A stretch of 45,682 nt of DNA, taken from assembly GCA_025937835.1 (NCBI GenBank), contig JAICQO010000052.1, positions 1 through 45,682 of the forward strand, in the 5' to 3' direction. The translations under genes were made by a program, and so were the position numbers. Below the pieces are notes generated by a model. That model was not told where the DNA came from and did not search any database. It was given only the letters and a program-made list of their open reading frames with translations. Below are positions 39,658 through 45,682 of this stretch, one piece after another (the stretch's first letter is position 1; the number at the start of each line of letters is the position of its first letter). This stretch comes from Polyangiaceae bacterium. Its GTDB lineage: Bacteria; Myxococcota_A; Polyangia; Polyangiales; Polyangiaceae.

Positions 39658-41526
39658 TCACGGCGCGCGCCGCTCGAGGTCGACGCTCAGAACACGCGTG
39701 CTGCCATGTAGCGCCGCGCCGAGCGCGACATGGACACGACCCGTCGCGACCTCGCATTCCAGCGCGTCGACTCCCGAGCTCAGTCGCGCGTGCGAGCCGG
39801 TGCGAGTCACGCTCACCGGCGACAGACCGGCTGGGAACGGACACTCGCTGCCGCCGAGCTCGCTCGGCCCGAGCCACACGCGCGGCGGCTCGCCGTCGAA
39901 CTCGATCTCGAGCGACAGATCGGCGTAGTCCGTGGCCGCCACGTGGACGCGAGCCGCTGCGCCCTCCGAGAACCACAAGGCCCCGTCGTAACCGGCGAGC
40001 TCATCGAGCGGGCGATCCGGCGCGAGGTGCAGGGGGCGATCCGGCAGCTCCGGATCGGCTTGCGTCACGAGCAGGACGTCGCGAGCGAAGCGGTTGCGCG
40101 TCCCGAGCCGCAGCCCTTCGAGCACGACTCCCTGGTCCGTCTCGGCGAGCCACACCAGCGCTTCGACGTCGATCGCCGCCGCGGGCAAACCGGCTCGCGG
40201 AGGAGCCGCCACGCTGCCGGGCAACACCTCGAACCGGGCTTGCCACGGATCGAAGCGATACAGACGCGCTTCACCCGGCGCGCCCGTGGCGAGGATCGGG
40301 GTCCCGCTCCCGCCGGCGAGCAACAGCGGGCGCGGTGCGGCGAGCTCGAACGCGAGCTCGTGCGGCTCGCCGCCGCGCGTGATCCACCACGCGTCGTAGC
40401 CGGCCCGGGGCGGGCAGCCCTTGCGGCAAGACTCCGCGCATTCTTCGGCTTCGCCCTCGTCACGCGGGGTCCGCGCTTCACAGCCGCCGACGGCGAGCAC
40501 GCCACCACCGGGCATCGCCACGAACGCACGGTCGTAGCGCGCGGGCATTTCGGGCGGGAACACTGCGCCAAGGTGCGCGCGGCCGTCGCCGCTCAACCAC
40601 TCGAGCGCCGAGAGCGGCGTGCCGTCGGCCGCGACGCCGCCGCCCACGAACAGGCGCCCGTCGTCGAGCAGGAACGCGGCCGGCGCGATGCGCGGCGCGA
40701 GCAGGGCTGCCAGCCCGGCGATGCTGGCGCTGTGCTTGGCCGGGCTCACGAGCTCGAGCACGCGCAGCGCGTCGCCTACCGCGCCGCGCCCTCCGACGAG
40801 CAACGTCGAGCCGTTCGAAAGCGTCACCGCGGCATGCTGTGAGCGCGGTTCGACGAGCGGGATGCTCTCGGCGTCGAAGCTCCGGAGCCGCGGATCGTAG
40901 AGCTCGGCCGTCTGCCGCGGCTCGGCCACGTCGCCCTCGCCGTGCAGCGGGTTCTCGCCGCCCGCGACCAGCAACCGGTCGCCGAAGGCCGTGACGCTGG
41001 CGAACGCGCGCGGCTCGCGTAGCGCCGCGGCGTCCTCGTCTTCCTTGCTGACGAGACCCGTTCCGGTGTCGAAGCTCAACGCGCCGACGCTGGCGCTCGG
41101 TTGATCGCGCGCACTGCCGCCGGCGAGCAGCAGCGCACGGGACTCGGGGGCGTAGCCGAGCGCTTGCCCGCCGCCGGTGACGGGATAGCTACGCGCGCCG
41201 GCGATCGCACACACCTTTCGCTCGGGCCAGAGCAACACCCGAGCGGCTCCGTCCGCGCCGCGCTCGGCGTAGCCCAGAAAGCGCCCGAGCCCGCTCTCCA
41301 CCGAGGCCTCGAAGGCGCGTGTCTCGGGCGGCACGACCAAGTCGCTCGACCGGGCGAGCGGCAGGTCCTCGCTCGTGGTCTCGCTGCCGGCGAAGTCGCC
41401 GAGAGCGGTGAGCCGGAGCCGCGCTTCGGCCGGCGGTGCGCAGGCGGCGAGCGCATGCGTCGACAGCCGGAGCGGCGGCGTGTCCGTGGCTTCACCACAT
41501 CCGCTGAGGCCGAGCGCCGCGAGCAC
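39658..41526 (-). CDS. Kelch-like repeat lipoprotein
   Basis: The product is about 620 aa, beginning near LAALGLSGC, a lipobox, so it is a probable lipoprotein. At least six kelch-like blades with paired glycines are visible (RALLLAGGSARD, RLLVAGGENPLHG, TLLVGGRGAVGD, RLFVGGGVAADG, GVLAVGGCEARTP and PLLLAGGSGTPI), consistent with a beta propeller. A C-terminal beta-rich region follows. The start is unsettled. GTG 41526 keeps it off the divergent kinase gene but leaves only nine residues before the Cys. CTG at 41544 gives a better signal peptide, and ATG at 41634 would overlap the kinase start by 59 nt. The gap to the next gene on the strand is 66 nt. Confidence 0.8.
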   Translation of the reverse strand: MLAALGLSGCGEATDTPPLRLSTHALAACAPPAEARLRLTALGDFAGSETTSEDLPLARSSDLVVPPETRAFEASVESGLGRFLGYAERGADGAARVLLWPERKVCAIAGARSYPVTGGGQALGYAPESRALLLAGGSARDQPSASVGALSFDTGTGLVSKEDEDAAALREPRAFASVTAFGDRLLVAGGENPLHGEGDVAEPRQTAELYDPRLRSFDAESIPLVEPRSQHAAVTLSNGSTLLVGGRGAVGDALRVLELVSPAKHSASIAGLAALLAPRIAPAAFLLDDGRLFVGGGVAADGTPLSALEWLSGDGRAHLGAVFPPEMPARYDRAFVAMPGGGVLAVGGCEARTPRDEGEAEECAESCRKGCPPRAGYDAWWITRGGEPHELAFELAAPRPLLLAGGSGTPILATGAPGEARLYRFDPWQARFEVLPGSVAAPPRAGLPAAAIDVEALVWLAETDQGVVLEGLRLGTRNRFARDVLLVTQADPELPDRPLHLAPDRPLDELAGYDGALWFSEGAAARVHVAATDYADLSLEIEFDGEPPRVWLGPSELGGSECPFPAGLSPVSVTRTGSHARLSSGVDALECEVATGRVHVALGAALHGSTRVLSVDLERRAP

Positions 41527-41575
41527 GACGCCCGCGAGGCGCAGGCCGGGCGCAAAAGCCGTAGTATGAGGGCCG

Positions 41576-43294
41576 GTGTTTCCGCAGCTCTTCGGCAAGT
41601 ACGTGCTCGAGCGCGAGATCGCGGCTGGCGGCATGGCCCGCGTGTACCTTGCCACGCTCCGCGGCGCGGTGGGCTTCGAAAAGCGCCTGGTCGTGAAGCA
41701 GATCCGACCCGAGCTCGCGTCCGACGAAGGCTTCGTCTCGCGCTTCGTCAGCGAAGCGAAGACTGCGGTCGGCCTCAGCCACCCGAACATCGTGCCCGTG
41801 TACGAGCTCGGGGTGGAGCAGGGCGTGTACTACATCGCGATGGAGCTGTGTCCGGGGCTCACGCTGTACGAGCTGCTCCAGACCACGGGAAAGCTGACGC
41901 CGGCCGAAGGTGCGTACGTCGGGGTCGAGATCTGCCGCGCTCTCGACTACGCGCACCGCAAGGCGAAGATCGTCCACCGCGACGTCACCCCGCGCAACGT
42001 GCTGATCGACGAAGAGGGCGCGGTGCGGCTGATCGACTTCGGCATCGCCGCCGTCGTGAGCGGTGACGCGCACGAGGTGTTCGGCTCGCCCGGGCACATG
42101 CCACCTGAACAGCTCGCCGGCAGCTCGCTCACGCCGGCGACGGACGTGTTCGCCGTTTCGGCGTTGCTCGTCGAGGCCTGGACCGGGCGCGCGCCGTTCC
42201 GTCGTGAGAGCGCGCGAGAGAGCCGGCGCGCCATGGAGGAGCCGGTGCCGCCGCTGTCGACGACCGACGCGGAGCTCTCGCCCCTGAGCGCGCTGATCGC
42301 GCGCGGCCTGTCGCTCGACTCGAAGGCTCGCCCGGCCGAGGCCGAGCTGCTCGCGCGCCCGCTACGCGACTTTCTGCGCTCGGCAGACGCCGGTGAGGTG
42401 GCGCGAAAGCTCGGCGCTCGCGTGAGAGACGCCGCACGCAAGAACCGGCGCGAGGCGCCGAGCACCGAGCCCGTCACCGGCGCTTCCGAGCGGCCGCCGG
42501 CGCGCGACTCGCAGCCGTCGGCAGAGGGAACCGGCTCGCTGACGCGCACCTTCGCCGCTCGCGAAGAGGTGAGCGAGTGGACTCGGCGCATCTCCGAGCC
42601 CCCGCCCGGCACACCGCCGAGCGGCAGCGGGCCGCACACGCGCAAGCTCCAATCGGTTGCACCGGCGCCGAACAACGCTGCTCCGCGCAGCGCAGCGCCC
42701 GCGGTCAGCACCGCGAACGCCAAGCCCTCGGCGCGGCCCAGCCTCGCCGCCCCGCGCACTTTCCGGGCGCGCGGTCCGCAAGCCGTGGCGCTCGTCGCAG
42801 CGGGAGCCTTGATCGCGACGGGCGTGTTCGGAGGAGTGCGGCTGCTCGACGGCGAAGCGCGCGGCTCCGCAACCACTTCGGCACGTCCGCCCCCGAGCGC
42901 CCCGGCGCTCGGGCCCGCGATCGCGAAGCCGCAGTCCTCGCCGGAGCCGAGCGCGACCGCGCGCACGATCGCGAGCGCGCTCGTCGCCCCGCCGAAGAAG
43001 CCGGAGCTCGCTCCCGACGCCACGCCGGAGACGTCTGCGCGGCGCGCGGCGAACAGCGCGCTGCGGCTGACGTCGGATCCGGCGGCCAAGGTCTTCGTGC
43101 GCGGCGCGGGCCTGACTCGCGCGCTCACCACGCCCGTGCGCGAGCTGAAGCTGCCGCCGGGCGTGTACAGCGTGAGCTTCGAGAGCGCGACCTATGGCGC
43201 GCCCGTCACGACTTCGGTGTCCCTCGCCGACGGCGCGCAGCGCAGCGTGCACGCCGACTTCCGCGAAGCGGAGCCGCGCATCCGAGTGCGTTGA
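41576..43294 (+). CDS. Ser/Thr protein kinase with PEGA-like C-terminus
   Basis: The 572-aa product from GTG 41576 begins with the kinase domain almost at once (FGKYVLEREIAAGGMARVYL). Visible are Lys41 (LVVKQIRP), HRD at 134-136 within HRDVTPRNV, Asn141 and DFG at 154-156. The usual Lys two residues after the catalytic Asp is Thr. The APE motif reads PPE within FGSPGHMPPEQL, variants seen in other myxobacterial kinases. A Ser/Pro/Ala-rich juxtamembrane region leads to one transmembrane helix (VALVAAGALIATGVFGGVRL). A periplasmic PEGA-like domain (LRLTSDPAAKVFVRG ... LKLPPGVYSVSF) closes the protein. It should phosphorylate cytoplasmic targets, possibly FHA proteins such as that at 16003. Confidence 0.92.
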   Translation: MFPQLFGKYVLEREIAAGGMARVYLATLRGAVGFEKRLVVKQIRPELASDEGFVSRFVSEAKTAVGLSHPNIVPVYELGVEQGVYYIAMELCPGLTLYELLQTTGKLTPAEGAYVGVEICRALDYAHRKAKIVHRDVTPRNVLIDEEGAVRLIDFGIAAVVSGDAHEVFGSPGHMPPEQLAGSSLTPATDVFAVSALLVEAWTGRAPFRRESARESRRAMEEPVPPLSTTDAELSPLSALIARGLSLDSKARPAEAELLARPLRDFLRSADAGEVARKLGARVRDAARKNRREAPSTEPVTGASERPPARDSQPSAEGTGSLTRTFAAREEVSEWTRRISEPPPGTPPSGSGPHTRKLQSVAPAPNNAAPRSAAPAVSTANAKPSARPSLAAPRTFRARGPQAVALVAAGALIATGVFGGVRLLDGEARGSATTSARPPPSAPALGPAIAKPQSSPEPSATARTIASALVAPPKKPELAPDATPETSARRAANSALRLTSDPAAKVFVRGAGLTRALTTPVRELKLPPGVYSVSFESATYGAPVTTSVSLADGAQRSVHADFREAEPRIRVR

Positions 43295-43321
43295 CGAGCT
43301 CGCTCTCGTCCCGGATCGAGC

Positions 43322-43864
43322 TCACTCTTCGAAGCGCGCCGCCGCCAGCACGCCGATCTGGCGCAGCGCCTCGTAGAGCGCGATCGACACGGTGTTGGCC
43401 AGGTTCAACGAGCGAACCTGACCGAGCATCGGGATCCCGACCGTCTCTCCGGCGCGTTCTTCGAGCAGCGACTCGGGCAGACCGACGCTCTCACGGCCGA
43501 ACACCAGCACGTCGCCCAGCGCGAACTCGGCGTCGAGGTAGCTCTTCTTCGCCTTGCCGCTGAAGAGGTGGGTGCGGCGTGGTGTGCGATCGACCCGCGC
43601 AGCGCGGATGTTGAGCTCCGCCTCGGCGAACGAGCGGTGCTGGTGCAGCTCGACCAGGGGCCAGTAGTCGAGCCCCGCACGCCGCACGGCCTGCTCGTCG
43701 ATCCGAAAGCCGAGCGGCCCGACGAGATGCAACGGACAGCCGGTCGCAGCGCACAAGCGGCCCACGTTCCCGGTGTTCGGCGGGATCTCCGGCTCGACCA
43801 GCACCAAGTGGAAGGGGCGCGGCGGTGCGACGGCGCGCAGGCGCCCCACGCTGGAGGTTGGCAC
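43322..43864 (-). CDS. trmL: tRNA (cytidine(34)-2'-O)-methyltransferase
   Basis: The 180-aa product from a GTG start is a SPOUT methyltransferase with the TrmL pattern. The N-terminus has VLVEPEIPPNTGNVGRLCAA and GCPLHLVGPLGF. The middle has LVFGRESVGLPESLL, and the C-terminal knot has IPMLGQVRSLNLANTVSIAL. TrmL methylates the ribose of the wobble cytidine or uridine in certain leucine tRNAs, using SAM, and acts as a dimer in the cytoplasm. E. coli TrmL is 157 aa, so there is a short N-terminal extension. It converges on the kinase gene with a 27-nt gap and is divergent from the barrel-like gene. Confidence 0.93.
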   Translation of the reverse strand: MPTSSVGRLRAVAPPRPFHLVLVEPEIPPNTGNVGRLCAATGCPLHLVGPLGFRIDEQAVRRAGLDYWPLVELHQHRSFAEAELNIRAARVDRTPRRTHLFSGKAKKSYLDAEFALGDVLVFGRESVGLPESLLEERAGETVGIPMLGQVRSLNLANTVSIALYEALRQIGVLAAARFEE

Positions 43865-43893
43865 GAGGCACCCGTAGCATCATCGGCCAGCGC

Positions 43894-43923
43894 TTGACGA
43901 CCCAGCTTTGCGGCAAGTAGCCT
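43894..43923 (+). promoter_or_regulatory. Sigma-70-like promoter for the outer-membrane protein
   Basis: TTGACG (43894-43899), an 18-nt spacer, then TAGCCT (43918-43923) lie 34 nt before the ATG at 43957. The -35 box matches five of six consensus bases, but the -10 box is weak. It resembles the rRNA promoter at the left edge (TAGGTT). A start near 43930 would give a short leader. Confidence 0.42.
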
Positions 43924-43956
43924 CGGTGCGGCGGTGTTCAGAGCGCCCACCGGAAC

Positions 43957-45066
43957 ATGAGAGCCCTTGCCGCCGCCCTCGCCGCGACCCTGGCGCTCGG
44001 CGTGTCCCGACCCGGCCTCGCCGAGCCGATGGACCCGGCGCTCGAGCGCCTGGTGTTGGATCCGGCCTGCCGTGACGAGCTCGGGCGCTTCGCGGACAGC
44101 GATCCGGCGGGGCTCGAGGCGGGGCCCGGCAAGCGCGCCTGGTGCGCGGAGGACAACGCGGCGTTCAAGAAGCTCGTCAGCCAGCTCGGGTTCGCGCTCG
44201 CGCCGACGGCGATGCACTCGGCGCGCACCACGGGTTTCGGCGGCATCGACGTCACGCTCGAGGCGGCCTACACCAAGATCAGCAACGACGAGCGCTACTG
44301 GAAGCTCGGCACCCAGGGCGAGCGCGACCCGAGCACCGACCGGCCCGCCTCCAGCAACGATAACCCCTCGGGTATACTATCGCTCTACTCCGTGCGGCTC
44401 CGTAAGGGCTTCGGCTTCGGCTTCGAGGTCGCGGGCTCGGTCGGCTTCCTCACCAAGACCAGCATCTTGAGCGGCGGCGCGGACATGCGGTTCTCACTGC
44501 TCGAGGGCTTTCGCACGGGGCTTCCGGGCTACGTGCCCGATCTCGCGGCCGGCGGCGGCGTGCGCACGATCACCGGCACTCCCGAGCTCCAGCTCACGGT
44601 GGCCTCGTTCGACATCCAGATCTCGAAGCCGATTCCGATCCAGGGTTTTTCGGTGCTAACCCCGTGGATCGGCCTGCAGCAGCTGTGGATCTTCGGCAAC
44701 TCCGGCAACATCGATCTGACGCCGGCGACGGACGCGCAGGCGTACTGCGGCTACGCGGGCCCGAACGTCCCCGGCAACCCCGACCCGAACAAGAATTACT
44801 TCGACGGACAACCCGTCTGCACCAACCCGAGCCCGGGCGCGGCCCGCGACTTCAACAACACGGTCGTGTTCGACGACGTCACCCTCGAGCGCAAGCGCCT
44901 GCTACTCGGCGTGGGCTACCGCTGGGAAATGATCAAAGCGGGCGTCCAGCTCATCACCGATTTGAGCTCCCCCGCCTCCGCCCAGAGCGACAGCGAAGAC
45001 GAACAGGACCTCGAAGGCGAAGCCCGCCAATGGGCGCTGGTCCTCGAGCTGGGCGCCGCGTTCTAA
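43957..45066 (+). CDS. Outer-membrane beta-barrel-like protein
   Basis: The 369-aa product has a signal peptide (MRALAAALAATLALGVSRPG, cleavage near GLA). A short Cys-containing N-terminal region (ACRDELGRFADSD, KRAWCAEDNAAFKKL) follows. The remainder alternates strands and loops (YSVRLRKGFGFGFEVAGSVG, LLGVGYRWEMIKAGVQLITD) and ends in LVLELGAAF with terminal Phe, as in outer-membrane barrels. A loop with two Cys (YCGYAGPNVPGN, QPVCTNPSP) may be closed by a disulphide. No transport or enzyme motif is recognised. It is followed by the repeat array and no further gene in the window. Confidence 0.78.
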   Translation: MRALAAALAATLALGVSRPGLAEPMDPALERLVLDPACRDELGRFADSDPAGLEAGPGKRAWCAEDNAAFKKLVSQLGFALAPTAMHSARTTGFGGIDVTLEAAYTKISNDERYWKLGTQGERDPSTDRPASSNDNPSGILSLYSVRLRKGFGFGFEVAGSVGFLTKTSILSGGADMRFSLLEGFRTGLPGYVPDLAAGGGVRTITGTPELQLTVASFDIQISKPIPIQGFSVLTPWIGLQQLWIFGNSGNIDLTPATDAQAYCGYAGPNVPGNPDPNKNYFDGQPVCTNPSPGAARDFNNTVVFDDVTLERKRLLLGVGYRWEMIKAGVQLITDLSSPASAQSDSEDEQDLEGEARQWALVLELGAAF

Positions 45067-45089
45067 CGACCCCACCCCAGTGAACGGCT

Positions 45090-45150
45090 CCGGAGAAACC
45101 GCCAGGGGCGCCAGGCAGAGCGCCACGGGCGCCAAAGGGGATTTTTGGGG
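45090..45150. repeat. Inverted flank of the 189-bp array
   Basis: The stretch carries CCGCCAGGGGCGCCAGGC and then CGCCACGGGCGCCA (45121-45134). Its exact reverse complement, TGGCGCCCGTGGCG, occurs inside the first array copy at 45292-45305. The flank is therefore built from the same CGCCA-type units as the array but in opposite orientation, and it precedes the first copy immediately. Confidence 0.6.
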
Positions 45151-45682
45151 GTCGCAGTGCTCGGCGGATCCAGTCACTGATCCAACGCTCGACTCCGTCG
45201 GCGGCTCCGGAGAGCGACTCGCAGTGACTTCGCTTCGACTCGTTGTGCTCGCCGCGCTGATCAAAAAAAATCTGGCGCCCGTGGCCCTCCCTGGCGCCCG
45301 TGGCGGTAAATCCCAAGCTCTTCAGTGCAGGACTCCGCCGTCGCAGTGCTCGGCGGATCCAGTCACTGATCCAACGCTCGACTCCGTCGGCGGCTCCGGA
45401 GAGCGACTCGTAGTGACTTCGCTTCGACTCGTTGTGCTCGCCGCGCTGATCAAAAAAATCTGGCGCCCGTGGCCCTCCCTGGCGCCCCGTGGCGGTAAAT
45501 CCCCAGCTCTTCAGTGCAGGACTCCGCCGTCGCAGTGCTCGGCGGATCCAGTCACTGATCCAACGCTCGACTCCGTCAACGGCTCCGGAGAGCGACTCGC
45601 AGTGACTTCGCTTCGACTCGTTGTGCTCGCCGCGCTGATCAAAAAAAATCTGGCGCCCGTGGCCCTCCCTGGCGCCCGTGGC
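45151..45682. repeat. Tandem array of a 189-bp unit, running off the edge
   Basis: Copy 1 spans 45151-45339, copy 2 spans 45340-45528 and copy 3 spans 45529 to the edge (154 nt seen). Copies are nearly identical. Copy 2 has one A fewer in its A run and one C more in CTGGCGCCCCGTGG, so length is kept at 189, and copy 3 has TCAACGG where the others have TCGGCGG. Each unit contains a near-palindrome GGATCCAGTCACTGATCC, an A run after GATC, and two TGGCGCCCGTGG stretches. No long open frame of credible composition covers it. Array size is unknown because it is cut by the window. Confidence 0.9.

Noticed and set aside
45151-45682. CRISPR array
   Set aside because: The 189-bp units are contiguous and near-identical along their whole length with no unique spacers, and there are no cas genes in the window.

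Overview
The window is high-GC bacterial DNA that looks like a member of the Myxococcota, class Polyangia (probably Polyangiales). The basis is the 5' end of a deltaproteobacterial-type 16S rRNA gene at the left edge, many lipoproteins with long Gly/Ser/Ala or Pro stalks, a DUF4139 protein, a DUF4388-DnaJ-TPR fusion, a zinc-ribbon/GYF protein like the gliding protein GltJ, an HRDVTP-type Ser/Thr kinase, and an ECF sigma gene followed by a membrane-anchored TPR-like partner. Species cannot be named from the window. No transposase, integrase, phage gene, CRISPR array or complete tRNA was seen. Both ends lie in repeated DNA (an rRNA gene on the left, a 189-bp tandem array on the right), as expected for a short-read contig.

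Layout. 1-350: 16S rRNA start (minus), its leader and a good promoter. 351-841: no convincing gene. 842-7994 (minus): a compact train read PepA, polytopic membrane protein, 58-aa two-helix membrane protein, parvulin lipoprotein, roadblock-like protein, Cys-containing lipoprotein, DUF4139 lipoprotein, with several 4-bp start/stop overlaps. 8131-9786 (plus): Pro-rich barrel-like envelope protein and an SDR. 9797-10537 (minus): ferredoxin-NADP reductase. 10601-12145 (plus): zinc-ribbon/GYF membrane protein. 12346-16839 (minus): FabH, AroA, a Gly-rich lipoprotein and an FHA-DUF4870 protein. 16912-21001: a divergent glycosyltransferase group (GT4 minus; polytopic protein and GT2 plus). 21240-21953 (minus): DUF4336 protein. 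22126-24108 (plus): VWA lipoprotein. 24247-29675 (plus): mini-PDZ protein, 96-aa unknown, SAM hydroxide adenosyltransferase, gluzincin/TPR lipoprotein, and an acyl-CoA dehydrogenase-fold protein lacking the usual glutamate.

29680-37022 contains two xylan-degrading lipoproteins, a GH10 endoxylanase and a GH8 enzyme like the reducing-end exo-oligoxylanases. Between them are a Cys-repeat lipoprotein, an NtrC-type regulator and a DUF4388-DnaJ-TPR protein. The GH8 gene is last in a minus-strand run of barrel-like protein, ECF sigma factor, membrane/TPR partner and GH8, which suggests that sigma factor as a candidate regulator. 39658-45066: Kelch-like lipoprotein, divergent Ser/Thr kinase, TrmL and an outer-membrane-like protein. 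45090-45682: the 189-bp tandem array.

No single new system can be proved here. The most informative items are the 189-bp array and related dispersed elements in convergent gaps, the sigma/partner/barrel/GH8 run, the mini-PDZ gene sitting directly behind an intrinsic-terminator-like hairpin, the coupled 96-aa/SAM hydrolase/gluzincin-TPR genes, and the 58-aa coupled membrane protein.
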